Assembly: GCF_014164785.1 (NCBI RefSeq)
Contig: NZ_JACJFN010000001.1
Span: 496,001-560,000, forward strand
Source of the DNA: Aquipseudomonas guryensis
GTDB taxonomy: Bacteria; Pseudomonadota; Gammaproteobacteria; Pseudomonadales; Pseudomonadaceae
Length of the DNA: 64,000 bases
Direction of reading: 5' to 3'
Shown: positions 31,452 through 40,941 of the stretch, piece by piece
Numbering within the stretch: position 1 is the stretch's first letter
Layout: each line of letters starts with the position of its first letter
Position numbers and translations under genes: made by a program
Notes under the pieces: generated by a model
Told to the model about the DNA's origin: nothing
Seen by the model: only the letters and a program-made list of their open reading frames with translations
Database searches by the model: none

Positions 31452-32483
31452 ATGGCCAAACGCCAACTCACCCGCCGCCAAAGCTGGCGCATCGATAAAG
31501 TTCAAGAAGAGCGTGCCGCCCGCGCTGCCAAGCGCGAATCACGCATGATCGACGAGCTGGAGGGTGGTGACCTTGGCCCGGAGCAGATCGGCCTGGTAAT
31601 CGCCCACTTCGGCATTCAGGTCGAGGTCGAGGCGCTGGATGGCGAACAGGCCGGCCAGGTCTGCCGCTGCCACCTGCGCACTAACCTGCCAACCCTGGTC
31701 ACCGGTGACCGCGTGGTCTGGCGTGCCGGCAACCAGGGCATCGGCGTGATCGTCGCGCAGCTGCCGCGCAGCTCCGAGCTGTGCCGCCCGGACATGCGTG
31801 GTCAGCTCAAGCCGGTGGCCGCCAACGTCGACCTGATCGTCATCGTCTTCGCCCCGCTGCCACACGCCCACGCCAACCTGATCGACCGCTACCTGATCGC
31901 TGCCGAGCACGCCGGCATCCAGCCACAACTGCTGCTGAACAAGGCGGATCTAGTCGATGAGGAGAACTCGGCCCATCTCAACGGACTGCTCACCACCTAC
32001 CGTCAGCTGGGCTACCCGCTGCTGGAAGTGTCCGCCCACGAAGGTGGCGGCATGGATGAACTGCAGAAGCGCCTGGATGGGCATGTCAGCGTGTTCGTCG
32101 GCCAGTCCGGGGTCGGCAAGTCATCCCTGGTCAACAGCCTGCTGCCCGGCGTCGACACCCGCGTCGGCCCGCTGTCTGAAGTCACCGGCAAGGGCACCCA
32201 CACCACCACCACCGCGCGCCTGTTCCACTTCCCTGGCGGTGGCGAACTGATCGACTCCCCCGGCATCCGCGAATTCGGCCTCGGCCATGTCAGCCGCGAA
32301 GACGTCGAGGCTGGTTTCATCGAGTTCCGCGACCTGCTCGGCACCTGCCGCTTCCGCGACTGCAAGCACGACCGTGAGCCGGGCTGCGCGCTGCTCAAGG
32401 CCTTGGAAGATGGCCGCATCCAACCAAACCGGATGGCCAGCTACCGGCACATCCTGGCCAGCCTGCCTACCGCGGAATACTGA
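31452..32483 (+). CDS. rsgA: Small ribosomal subunit biogenesis GTPase RsgA
   Basis: A 343-residue circularly permuted GTPase that checks late 30S maturation. A basic N-terminus ([14 protein letters not shown]) and an OB fold (about 55-110) are followed by the G domain in permuted order: NKAD, then P-loop GQSGVGKSS and the G3 motif DSPG. The C-terminal zinc knuckle is [12 protein letters not shown]. Normal length. Matches PA4952 next to motB. Confidence 0.96.
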   Translation: MAKRQLTRRQSWRIDKVQEERAARAAKRESRMIDELEGGDLGPEQIGLVIAHFGIQVEVEALDGEQAGQVCRCHLRTNLPTLVTGDRVVWRAGNQGIGVIVAQLPRSSELCRPDMRGQLKPVAANVDLIVIVFAPLPHAHANLIDRYLIAAEHAGIQPQLLLNKADLVDEENSAHLNGLLTTYRQLGYPLLEVSAHEGGGMDELQKRLDGHVSVFVGQSGVGKSSLVNSLLPGVDTRVGPLSEVTGKGTHTTTTARLFHFPGGGELIDSPGIREFGLGHVSREDVEAGFIEFRDLLGTCRFRDCKHDREPGCALLKALEDGRIQPNRMASYRHILASLPTAEY

Positions 32484-32494
32484 GTCTAGAAAGC

Positions 32495-32527
32495 AGAAGG
32501 CCGCGAAATCCGCGGCCTTCTTGTTTC
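32495..32527. terminator. Bidirectional terminator between rsgA and motB
   Basis: An 11-bp perfect stem AGAAGGCCGCG (32495-32505) / CGCGGCCTTCT (32511-32521) with loop AAATC. The tail is TGTTTCT on the plus strand and GCTTTCTAGA on the minus strand. It separates two convergent genes. Confidence 0.8.
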
Positions 32528-32537
32528 TACGCACCTA

Positions 32538-33581
32538 CTACTCGCTGGGCTCATCGAACTGCAGGGCGCCGTCTTCGAAGATATTCAGCTTCTCGCGCAG
32601 CTCCGGTGCCGCCACCGGTGCGTCTGCCGCCGGTGGCTCGGCACCGAAGGGATCAATTCCGGCATCCGGCAATCCATCGGCAGGCGGGGCGACCTCACCA
32701 TCACCGTCCTGCTCACCCTCGATGGCGCGCTGGGCCTTCTTGGTCAGCACGATGATATCGATGCGCCGATTGACCGAATTGAACGGATCGGTGCGGTCGA
32801 ACAAGGCTGACGATGCGTAACCCACCACCCGCGCAACGCGCTCGTCCGGGTAGCCACCGGCGACCAGGGTGCGGCGCGCGGCGTTGGCACGGTTGGCCGA
32901 CAGTTCCCAGTTGCCGAACTCGCCTTCGCCTGCAAAGGGCTTGGCATCGGTGTGACCGCTGACGCTGATCTTGTTCGGCACGGCCTTGATGGTTTCGGCG
33001 AGGATCAGCAGGATGTCCTCGAAGTACGGCTGTAGGCGCGCACTGCCAAGGTCGAACATCGGCCGGTTCTCGGCATCCATGATCTGGATGCGCAGGCCGT
33101 CCTGGGTGATCTCGAAGAGGATCTGGTCCTTGAATTTCTGCAGCTGCGGGTTCTCGTCGACCTTGGTCTGCAACTCCTGCAGGAGCATCTCCAGACGCTC
33201 CTGCTCGATCTGCTCGGCCAGTTGCTCGGCCTGCTTGATCTCCAGCTCCTCGGGCGTGTCCTCGGTATCCACCGTGGACTCCGGAGCATCCGGGGCATCT
33301 TTCATCTCCGGATTGAGCGTGCGATCAGGCGCTGGTGTCGGCGTACCACCGAGGTCGATGACGTAGGGACTGGCGCTTTCAGTGAAGCCAATAGGATCCT
33401 GGAAGTAGCCGGAAATCGCCCGCTTCTGTTCGGGCGTGGCCGAACTCATCAGCCACATCACCAGGAAAAACGCCATCATCGCGGTGGCGAAGTCGGCAAA
33501 GGCAATCTTCCAGGCACCACCATGGTGGCCGCCGGCGACCTTCTTGACCCGCTTGACGATGATTGGCTGGTTGTTTTCCAT
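32538..33581 (-). CDS. motB: Flagellar motor stator protein MotB
   Basis: A 347-residue stator protein. One membrane helix (about 28-48) contains the proton-binding Asp30 (FADFATAMM). It is followed by a periplasmic plug, an acidic Pro/Glu-rich linker (about 85-130) and an OmpA-like peptidoglycan-binding domain (SVSGHTDAKPF) at about 190-285. A second Pro/Ala-rich acidic tail follows. Aspartate at this position indicates a proton-driven motor, unlike Na+-type PomB. It lies 5 bases after motA, so the two are co-translated. Confidence 0.96.
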   Translation of the reverse strand: MENNQPIIVKRVKKVAGGHHGGAWKIAFADFATAMMAFFLVMWLMSSATPEQKRAISGYFQDPIGFTESASPYVIDLGGTPTPAPDRTLNPEMKDAPDAPESTVDTEDTPEELEIKQAEQLAEQIEQERLEMLLQELQTKVDENPQLQKFKDQILFEITQDGLRIQIMDAENRPMFDLGSARLQPYFEDILLILAETIKAVPNKISVSGHTDAKPFAGEGEFGNWELSANRANAARRTLVAGGYPDERVARVVGYASSALFDRTDPFNSVNRRIDIIVLTKKAQRAIEGEQDGDGEVAPPADGLPDAGIDPFGAEPPAADAPVAAPELREKLNIFEDGALQFDEPSE

Positions 33582-33586
33582 GGCCC

Positions 33587-34438
33587 TTAGCTACCGCGCA
33601 TGGCCTGTTCGAGCTCGCTGAAGCTCGGCCGATGTGCGGGGAACAGCACCTTGCGCCCGAACTCCACGGCCAGCGTGGGCGGCATGCCAGATGCCGAGGC
33701 CACCAGGGTTGCCTTGATCGCTTCGTAGAGATTCAGCTCTTCCTTGGCGTCGTGCCCCAAAGCATCAGCCAGAGGGCCGAAGAAACCGTAGGAGGCGAGA
33801 ATGCCGAGGAAGGTACCCACCAGGGCGGTACCGACCTTCTCGCCGATCTGCGCGTTGTCCGCAGAAGCGAGAATCGACATGGTGATCACAATACCCAGTA
33901 CCGCGGCGACGATACCCATGGCCGGCATGCCGTCCGCCACTTTGGCCACGGCGTGGGAGGGATGCTCGAGTTCTTCCTTGAGCCCATTGAGCTCCATGTC
34001 GAACAGGCCTTCCAGCTCATGCGGGGCCATGTTGCCGGAAGACATGATGCGCAGGTAGTCGCAGATGAAGGCCGTCATGTGCGCATCCTTGAGCACGGCC
34101 GGATACTTGCTGAAGATCGGGCTGGCGTTGGGATCCTCGACATCCGCCTCGATGGCCATCATGCCTTCGCGACGACTCTTGTTAAGGATCTCGTAGAGCA
34201 GCTTCAGCACCTCCAGATAGAAGGTATGGGTGAAGCGCGAGCTGAACATCTTCAGCGACTTCTTGAACACATGCATGAAGGTGCTGCCGGGGTTGGCCTG
34301 GAGAAAGGCACCCAATGCAGCACCACCAATGATCATCACCTCGAAGGGGTGGATCAGTGCCATGAACTTGCCGCCCGACAGAATGAAGCCGCCGAGCACG
34401 CTGCCGAATACGACCAAAATGCCGAGGATTTTTACCAT
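33587..34438 (-). CDS. motA: Flagellar motor stator protein MotA
   Basis: A 283-residue stator protein with four membrane helices and a large cytosolic loop. The charged residues that touch the rotor FliG are present (Arg89/Arg90 and Glu97), and so are the two functional prolines, Pro172 (DGMPAMGIV) and Pro222 (FFGPLADAL). Pseudomonas has a second stator set (MotCD) elsewhere; this pair by position is MotAB (PA4954-PA4953). It starts the motAB operon, transcribed away from the HDOD gene. Confidence 0.96.
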   Translation of the reverse strand: MVKILGILVVFGSVLGGFILSGGKFMALIHPFEVMIIGGAALGAFLQANPGSTFMHVFKKSLKMFSSRFTHTFYLEVLKLLYEILNKSRREGMMAIEADVEDPNASPIFSKYPAVLKDAHMTAFICDYLRIMSSGNMAPHELEGLFDMELNGLKEELEHPSHAVAKVADGMPAMGIVAAVLGIVITMSILASADNAQIGEKVGTALVGTFLGILASYGFFGPLADALGHDAKEELNLYEAIKATLVASASGMPPTLAVEFGRKVLFPAHRPSFSELEQAMRGS

Positions 34439-34466
34439 AGGGACATAAGCTTGAAGGGTGAGTCGT

Positions 34467-34489
34467 AAGGGTTCTGCAAAACAACCCTT
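34467..34489 (-). promoter_or_regulatory. Hairpin in the motA leader
   Basis: The inverted repeat AAGGGTT (34467-34473) / AACCCTT (34483-34489) has a nine-base spacer and lies 28 bases before the motA start. No U-run follows closely. It could be an operator or an mRNA structure; no assignment is possible. Confidence 0.35.
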
Positions 34490-34557
34490 CTATTTATCGG
34501 AAGTATTGCGCCAGACTATAGGCAGTAAAGGCGAAAAGCCAGTTTGGCTCAACCTGC

Positions 34558-36075
34558 ATGCCCACTCAAAAGCCCGTTCCACAGACGCTCGACGCCTGGC
34601 TCAAGCAGCTCGACGGCGCTCGCCTGCCCGTTGCCAGCGAACAGCACGAACGCGTGCGCAAAGCCTTGCTCGACAGCCGTCGCTCGCTACGCGAGCTCGC
34701 CGAGCTGATGCAGGATAGCCCGGCCATCGCCCTGACTCTGATGCGCGAAGCCAACCGCAAAGGCAGCAGCCTCAGCGAACCGGCCGAAAGCCTGGAGCAG
34801 GCACTCACCCGCCTGGGCCTGAGCCGCACCGAAGCATTGCTGAACCAGATTCCGGCACTGGATGTGGCACAGATTCCGCGTGAGCTACGCCAGCTGCAAC
34901 TGATCAGCCTGCATGCCGCGCAACAGGCCAATGGTCTGTTCGCCAATCGCCTGGCACGCCTGTGGCAGGAGATCCACTGGGGCAGCCTGCTGTTCTTCGC
35001 CCCGCTGTGGCCACTGGTATACAACCATCCACAGCTGTTCAACGAATGGGAGCAACGGGTACTGGGCAAAGGTGAGCCGGCGGCGCGCGTCGAGCGCGAA
35101 CTGCTCGGCGTTCCGCTGCTGCAGCTATGCCTGGCACTGGCCCGCCACTGGCGCCTGCCGGACTGGATCGTGCAGGGCTATCGCCTGCTGGTCGAGGATC
35201 GCCGCCTGCTGGTCAAGGCACTGCACATCGCCCATGACAATGAACATCCCCTGCACCAGCAACAGATGCTCGACGCCGATCCGCACCTGCGCCGCTGGCT
35301 CACGCAGCCGGCCAATAGCATCCTTCTGGCCAACGGCTTGGCCCTGTCGGCCCACCACAACTGGAGCTGCCAGCATAGCCAACGCTGGCAGCGCCTGACC
35401 GGCCTGTATCTGCACAACTCCCTGGGTGAAGTGCAACAGTTGGTGCACCAGCAAGCCGTGCAGAGCGCCAGGCAACATGCCCAGACTGATCTCTGGCATC
35501 CGGCAGAAGCGCTGCTGTGGCCGTGGAATGCCTGCCACCTGAAGTTGAAGCCACCCCCTGCGGTGGCCAAAGGCGAACCGAACGAATGGAAAACCCAGTG
35601 CGCACGCCTGCTGGCCACCCCCTCGCCGTTTGCCAACACCCTGCAACTGACCGATTGTGCCCGTGCCGCCCTGCTCGCCAGCGGCTTCCCGCGCGTGCTG
35701 CTCTTGCTGGCCGATCGCACTCACACGCGCCTGATCACCCAGCAGGCTGCCGGTCTGCCGGTGGAGGCCGGACAGCTGCGCCTCGAACCGGCGCACAGCC
35801 AGGTTCTCAAACGCCTGCTCGCCCAGCCCGGACAGCTGCGCCTGAGCCCCGCCAACATGGCGCAGTTCTCTGCCCTGCTGCCGGGCAGCCTGAAAGCCCT
35901 GTTTGCCGGCGAACACCTGCTGCTGCGCTCGCTGGCCAGCAATGGCCGGGTGGTGATGCTGCTGATCGTCGACCAGAACGGTGGTGCGATCAGTGACAGC
36001 CAGCTGCAGGTATTCAGCAAGACGGCTCAATGCATCGAGCGTGCCCTGACCAGCTTTGCCCGCCGCGGCGCTTAG
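34558..36075 (+). CDS. HDOD domain protein
   Basis: A 505-residue cytosolic protein. Residues ~20-260 match the HDOD pattern: helices with SPAIALTLMREANR, a following LGLSRTEALL and a long all-helical region, but with no metal-binding HD pair, as usual for HDOD. The C-terminal ~150 residues are mixed alpha/beta and may be a GAF-like module. HDOD proteins in Pseudomonas are often tied to motility and signalling; this one is encoded divergently from motAB and corresponds by position to PA4955. No enzyme activity can be claimed. Confidence 0.8.
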   Translation: MPTQKPVPQTLDAWLKQLDGARLPVASEQHERVRKALLDSRRSLRELAELMQDSPAIALTLMREANRKGSSLSEPAESLEQALTRLGLSRTEALLNQIPALDVAQIPRELRQLQLISLHAAQQANGLFANRLARLWQEIHWGSLLFFAPLWPLVYNHPQLFNEWEQRVLGKGEPAARVERELLGVPLLQLCLALARHWRLPDWIVQGYRLLVEDRRLLVKALHIAHDNEHPLHQQQMLDADPHLRRWLTQPANSILLANGLALSAHHNWSCQHSQRWQRLTGLYLHNSLGEVQQLVHQQAVQSARQHAQTDLWHPAEALLWPWNACHLKLKPPPAVAKGEPNEWKTQCARLLATPSPFANTLQLTDCARAALLASGFPRVLLLLADRTHTRLITQQAAGLPVEAGQLRLEPAHSQVLKRLLAQPGQLRLSPANMAQFSALLPGSLKALFAGEHLLLRSLASNGRVVMLLIVDQNGGAISDSQLQVFSKTAQCIERALTSFARRGA

Positions 36076-36188
36076 AACCTCTACGACCTCTGACTGTCAG
36101 CCATACCACGTTATAGAGTCAGCTTGGCCCGCCGCGGCGCCTGGTCTTCCGCTACAATTGCGCCCTTTGACCGACCCCGAGGCCATGC

Positions 36189-37004
36189 ATGTCTGCCTTT
36201 TCCTCCCTGCCGCTGGTGATTGAACCGGCCGAGCTGGCCGACCGCCTGCAAGCACCCGAACTAATTCTGGTTGACTTCAGCGCCGCCACCCGCTACGAGC
36301 AGGGGCATATCGCCGGGGCGCACTGGGTCGACAGCAAGCGCACCCAGCTGGGCCAGCCGCCAGCCCCCGGCCTGCTGCCGGAAAAGGCCCAACTGGAAGC
36401 CCTGTTCGCTGAACTGGGCCATCGCGCGGATGCGGTCTACGTGGTCTATGACGACGAGGGTGGTGGTTGGGCCGGGCGCTTCATCTGGCTGCTCGACGTG
36501 ATCGGCCATGCTCGCTACCACTACCTCAATGGCGGCCTGCAGGCTTGGTTGAGCGAAGGTCGCGCGGTCACCCAGGCGCCAACCACCAGCGCCAATGGCA
36601 CGCTGACACTGAGCCTGCATGACGAACCCACGGCCTCGCGCGAATACCTGCTGAGCCGCCTGGGCGCTGCCGACCTGGCGATCTGGGACGCACGCTCGCC
36701 GGCCGAGTTCAGCGGCGAAAAAGTCCTCGCCGCCAAGGGCGGGCATATTCCCGGGGCGATCAATTTCGAATGGACCGCCGGCATGGATGCGCAACATGGC
36801 CTGCGCATCCGCAGCGACCTGGCGCAGGTACTAGCTGATCTGGGCATCACGGCCGACAAGGAAGTGATCACTCACTGCCAGACTCATCGCCGCTCCGGCT
36901 TCACCTATCTCGCCGCCAAGGCGCTCGGCTACCCACGGGTCAAGGCCTATGCCGGTTCCTGGTCGGAATGGGGCAACCATCCCGACACACCGGTCGAGCG
37001 CTAA
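36189..37004 (+). CDS. rhdA: Thiosulfate sulfurtransferase (rhodanese)
   Basis: A 271-residue two-domain rhodanese that moves sulfur from thiosulfate to cyanide or other acceptors. The inactive N-terminal domain is followed by the catalytic domain, with Cys230 in the loop CQTHRRS. This loop is characteristic of the RhdA type first described in Azotobacter and Pseudomonas. No signal peptide is seen. It lies 70 bases upstream of psd in the same direction, as in P. aeruginosa (PA4956-PA4957). Confidence 0.94.
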   Translation: MSAFSSLPLVIEPAELADRLQAPELILVDFSAATRYEQGHIAGAHWVDSKRTQLGQPPAPGLLPEKAQLEALFAELGHRADAVYVVYDDEGGGWAGRFIWLLDVIGHARYHYLNGGLQAWLSEGRAVTQAPTTSANGTLTLSLHDEPTASREYLLSRLGAADLAIWDARSPAEFSGEKVLAAKGGHIPGAINFEWTAGMDAQHGLRIRSDLAQVLADLGITADKEVITHCQTHRRSGFTYLAAKALGYPRVKAYAGSWSEWGNHPDTPVER

Positions 37005-37074
37005 CCCTCTACTTCGCGGATCTGCCGTACGGCGGCCAGGTGCGCAACGACTTGCCACACTTCAAGGAATCTTC

Positions 37075-37935
37075 ATGAAACAGCGCCTTTTCATCCTCAG
37101 CCAATACCTGCTGCCGCACCACCTGCTGTCGCGCCTGATCGGCTGCGCCGCCGAATGCCGCGCGGCCTGGTTCAAGGATCGCCTCATCGGCTGGTTCGCC
37201 AAGCAGTACCAGGTCAACATGAGCGAAGCCCAGGTCGAGGACCTGAGCGCCTACGAGCACTTCAACGCGTTCTTCACCCGCGCTCTGAAAGACGGCGCGC
37301 GCCCGCTGGATGCAACACCCGGCGCCATTCTCTGCCCGGCCGACGGTGCGGTCAGCCAGCTCGGCCCGATCGAGCAGGGCCGTATCTTCCAGGCCAAGGG
37401 TCACAGCTACAGCGTGCTGGAGCTGCTAGGTGGCGACGCCGAGCGCGCCGCACCGTTCATGGGTGGTGACTTCGCCACCATCTATCTGTCGCCCAAGGAC
37501 TACCATCGCGTACACATGCCCCTGGGCGGCACGCTGAAGGAGATGGTCTACGTGCCCGGCCGGCTGTTCTCCGTCAACCAGACCACCGCGGAAAACGTCC
37601 CCGAGCTGTTCGCCCGCAACGAACGCGTGGTCTGCCTGTTCGACACCGAGCGCGGGCCGATGGCCGTGGTACTGGTCGGTGCCATGATCGTCGCCAGCAT
37701 AGAAACCGTCTGGGCCGGCCTGGTCACGCCGCCCAAGCGCGAATTGAAAACCACCCGTTACGACGCCGCCGCGCGCGCTGCCATCGAACTGACCAAGGGC
37801 GGCGAGCTGGGCCGCTTCAAGCTAGGCTCCACCGCCATCGTGCTGTTCGGCCCGCAACAGGTGCAGTGGGCCGAAGGTCTGGTCGCCGGCAGCCCGGTAC
37901 GCATGGGTCAGGCGCTGGCACAACCACGCAGCTAA
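37075..37935 (+). CDS. psd: Phosphatidylserine decarboxylase
   Basis: A 286-residue membrane-associated pro-enzyme that turns phosphatidylserine into phosphatidylethanolamine. The self-cleavage motif LGST (in [11 protein letters not shown], near residue 250) is intact and produces the pyruvoyl cofactor, and DGAVSQLG and the HRVHMP block supply the other catalytic residues. I start it at [14 protein letters not shown], which has AAGGAA at good spacing; an earlier ATG would overlap rhdA. Confidence 0.97.
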   Translation: MKQRLFILSQYLLPHHLLSRLIGCAAECRAAWFKDRLIGWFAKQYQVNMSEAQVEDLSAYEHFNAFFTRALKDGARPLDATPGAILCPADGAVSQLGPIEQGRIFQAKGHSYSVLELLGGDAERAAPFMGGDFATIYLSPKDYHRVHMPLGGTLKEMVYVPGRLFSVNQTTAENVPELFARNERVVCLFDTERGPMAVVLVGAMIVASIETVWAGLVTPPKRELKTTRYDAAARAAIELTKGGELGRFKLGSTAIVLFGPQQVQWAEGLVAGSPVRMGQALAQPRS

Positions 37936-37944
37936 CTTCGGGCC

Positions 37945-38910
37945 ATGCACAACGGTTTCTGGCAACGCTGCCTGCGCCTGCTGGGCTGGGGTACGGATGC
38001 CACCAGCCATCTGGAAAAGTACCTGGCAACCCTGGGTGCCTTTGTCGGCATCGGCCTGATCTACGCGGTCACCCACTGGCTGCTGCCCAGCGAAGCGGCG
38101 TTCTGGGTAGTCGCCTCGATGGGCGCCAGCGCCGTGCTGTTGTTCGTGGTGCCGCACGGTGCTCTGTCGCAACCTTGGGCGGTGATCGGCGGGCATGGCC
38201 TGTCGGCGCTGGTCGGGGTGATCTGCCAGAAGCTGCTGCCGGGCTCGCCCTTCACCCCGGCGCTGGCGGTGGCCCTGGCCATCCTGGTCATGCAGTACAC
38301 CCGCTGCATTCACCCACCGGGTGGCGCCACGGCACTCAGTGCAGTGGTCGGCGGTGCGGCGATCCATGACCTGGGCTTCGCCTTCGTGCTCAGCCCGGTT
38401 CTGCTCAATGTCGTGGTGATCCTGCTGGTCGCCGTGCTGTTCAACTGCCTGTTCCCCTGGCGCCGCTATCCAGCGGCACTAGCCCCGCAGCAACCCACCA
38501 GCAATCCCGGCGGCCTCAGCGCGGAAGACTTCTACCACGCCCTGCGCCAGGTCGATTCCTATATGGATATTCGCTTCGACGACCTGCTGGAAATCATGCA
38601 GCTGGCCCAGCAGCACGCCCAAGCCAGGCGCCTGGAGGCCAGCGACATCCTGCTCGGCGCCTGCTACAGCAACGCCCTGCCCGGCAATGCCTGGGCCGTA
38701 CGCCAGGTGATCGACGCCGGCAAGCCAGGGCGCGGCCTGCGCGACCAGGTGATCTACAAGGTGGTCGCCGGCTCCGGCATGGGCAATACGGGGGTATGCC
38801 GGCGCCAGGACCTGGCCAACTGGGCGGCCAGTGCTGTGCTACGCGCCGGCGATGGCTGGATTCGCGTCAGCGCAACCGAGTCGGCAGCGGCCACGCAGCA
38901 GGATGCCTAA
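37945..38910 (+). CDS. HPP family membrane protein
   Basis: A 321-residue protein. Residues ~25-175 hold four to five membrane helices with the family motif IHPPGGATAL. Related plant and cyanobacterial HPP proteins have been linked to nitrite movement; that role is not shown here. The C-terminal ~150 residues are soluble and helical, and I do not recognise CBS motifs in them. The start is nine bases after the psd stop, so it may be co-transcribed, although no functional link to phospholipid synthesis is evident. Confidence 0.82.
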   Translation: MHNGFWQRCLRLLGWGTDATSHLEKYLATLGAFVGIGLIYAVTHWLLPSEAAFWVVASMGASAVLLFVVPHGALSQPWAVIGGHGLSALVGVICQKLLPGSPFTPALAVALAILVMQYTRCIHPPGGATALSAVVGGAAIHDLGFAFVLSPVLLNVVVILLVAVLFNCLFPWRRYPAALAPQQPTSNPGGLSAEDFYHALRQVDSYMDIRFDDLLEIMQLAQQHAQARRLEASDILLGACYSNALPGNAWAVRQVIDAGKPGRGLRDQVIYKVVAGSGMGNTGVCRRQDLANWAASAVLRAGDGWIRVSATESAAATQQDA

Positions 38911-39067
38911 GGGAACGCGAGCCAGCGCACAACGTCCCACTTACCGATAACACCCCAGCCATCCTCTGGCTGCAGTGCCCACGGGATGCTGCTAGAGTTC
39001 CGAAACAACAGACTAGAGCAGCCGTGCCTGGCCATGTCAGCCAGAGCCCTGCGGACAATCATCGAGA

Positions 39068-40876
39068 ATGGATAAACAGAGCCCCCATCTGCATTTACGC
39101 GTCCCGGTTCCCGAGAAGCAGGGCCTGTCCTTCTGCGAAGCCAACCCGCGCGAACTCAAGCGCTGGATCGCCGGCCTGCCCAAGGCCAATATCGGCGAAA
39201 CAGCACGCCAGCTTTATCAAAGCCTGGTCGAGCTCAACCAACTGATCACCCCCGCCGACAATCGCCTGCAATTGCTGGAGCTGATTCGCCCTGAGGTGTA
39301 CTACGTCTGCCGTCATCTGGAGCGCCATTTTCTCAACCAGTCCATCGTCCTCGACGAGCGCCCACGCAAGGTTGCCAATCTCTGCCAGGCCCTGCAGAAC
39401 CACCTGGCCGTCGGCTACAAGCTGATCATCACCCAGGAAGTACCGCGCTTCAGCAAAGACCGCAGCCAACTGCTGGCCGTCGCCCTGCAGCGCGCCACCC
39501 ACAGCCTGTACGGCCCGCTGGTGCGCGCCAGCCAACTGTATTGCCCGGTACCGGAAGGCTTGTGGCTGGAGCTGCACCAGTTGCATCGGATTGCCCGCAA
39601 GTACGGCCTGGAGCAGGCTCAGGTCAGTGACCCGCTGGCCCACAGCAGTAAAAGCCTGAGCCAGGAACAGACCTACCTGGCCGCCCTGCTGCTTGGCTGC
39701 GCCCGCTGCAACCAGTTGCGCCAGAGCAGCATTGCGCGTCTGGCAGAGGCGCTTGAAGGCTGGAGCAGCCGGGTTGAACTGCAGGGCGCCGATCAGTCGC
39801 ACAGCCTGTTCGTGATTGCTTCGCAACAGGACGGCCCGCCACGCTACAAATCGCTGTTCAGCGAAAACGAACTGCACAACCTGCTCGGCCTCGACCCCCA
39901 CGGCCTGGTCGACTCGATCAAGGAATACCTGCTGCTGCCGCCAGAAAGTCGCGATCCGCAAAAATTCCCGGTACCCGAAGGGGTCAGCCTGGATCTACTG
40001 CAACACCTCAGTTCCGCCTGGGGCGATATCTCCGAGCGCACCTTCCAGCGCAATCCGGGCAAGGGCGGCTTGACCCTGTGCATTGGCATGACTGCCGTGC
40101 ATTTCTTCCTGGCTGGCAGAAAAAGCTTTGCCGATGTCCTGCAACGTCCCGAGGCTGCGCACAGTAGTGCCCAGTTCAAACCGAAGAAGAATGGTGACGG
40201 CCCGGACGTGTGGGCTGGCGCCTTCGATGCCCAGCGCGAAAAGCATTGGGGCTCGGCGATGGAGGAAATCGAGTACAAGAGCGGCGGCAACAAGATTGCC
40301 AGCGCCCCCGCCGAGGTCGAAGAAAGTTACCCGACCTTCGAGCTGCCAATCATCAACCACAGCCCTGGCGGGTATTGCCTGAGCTGGCCGCGCGAAGTGC
40401 CGGGGCAGATGCAGGCCGGCGAACTGCTCGGTATCCAGGATGCCCCCGGACACAACTGGAGCGTGGCAGTGGTGCGCTGGATTCGCCAAGTGCGTGGTGG
40501 CGGCACGCAGATGGGCATCGAACTGATCGCCCCGCAGGCACAACCCTGTGGCCTGCAGCTGCTGCGCAAGAACGAGCAAAGCAGCAACTACCTGCGCGCC
40601 CTGCTGCTGCCGGCAATCAGTGCCATTTCGCGCCCGGCTACGCTGATTACTCCACGCCTGCCCTTCCAGGAAAGCAACAAGGTCAGCGTCAACCTGAATG
40701 GCCAGGAACTGCGCGCCATTCTTAGCCGACGACAGACCAGCACCGGCAGCTTCAGCCAGTTCGAATATCGCAAACTGGAGCAGCCGGCAGCTCCAGCCGG
40801 GAGCCCGGTCACAGCTCAAGAACGGCCCGGCAAGAGCGGGGAGGAAGATTTTGACTCGCTCTGGAAGTCACTGTAG
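39068..40876 (+). CDS. PilZ-type / cyclic-di-GMP-linked protein upstream of fimX
   Basis: A 602-residue cytosolic protein that corresponds by position to PA4958. The N-terminal ~330 residues are helical without clear motifs. The region ~410-540 shows beta-strand spacing consistent with a PilZ-like barrel (PIINHSPGGYCLSWP followed by GELLGIQD), but a strict RxxxR motif is not obvious. The stretch 500-570 (SRPATLITPRLPFQ) resembles segments seen in other PilZ-like proteins. It lies just before fimX in the same direction, which suggests a shared role in c-di-GMP control of type IV pili. Function unproven. Confidence 0.6.
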   Translation: MDKQSPHLHLRVPVPEKQGLSFCEANPRELKRWIAGLPKANIGETARQLYQSLVELNQLITPADNRLQLLELIRPEVYYVCRHLERHFLNQSIVLDERPRKVANLCQALQNHLAVGYKLIITQEVPRFSKDRSQLLAVALQRATHSLYGPLVRASQLYCPVPEGLWLELHQLHRIARKYGLEQAQVSDPLAHSSKSLSQEQTYLAALLLGCARCNQLRQSSIARLAEALEGWSSRVELQGADQSHSLFVIASQQDGPPRYKSLFSENELHNLLGLDPHGLVDSIKEYLLLPPESRDPQKFPVPEGVSLDLLQHLSSAWGDISERTFQRNPGKGGLTLCIGMTAVHFFLAGRKSFADVLQRPEAAHSSAQFKPKKNGDGPDVWAGAFDAQREKHWGSAMEEIEYKSGGNKIASAPAEVEESYPTFELPIINHSPGGYCLSWPREVPGQMQAGELLGIQDAPGHNWSVAVVRWIRQVRGGGTQMGIELIAPQAQPCGLQLLRKNEQSSNYLRALLLPAISAISRPATLITPRLPFQESNKVSVNLNGQELRAILSRRQTSTGSFSQFEYRKLEQPAAPAGSPVTAQERPGKSGEEDFDSLWKSL

Positions 40877-40941
40877 ATTGCCGGAACGCACCTTTTGTCG
40901 CCTTTTTGCGCCCGTTCTTCGGCGCTTTCCAAGCAAAAACC

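Noticed and set aside
34467..34489. Hairpin before motA as a terminator of the HDOD gene
   Set aside because: The HDOD gene is transcribed away from it, and no U-run follows.
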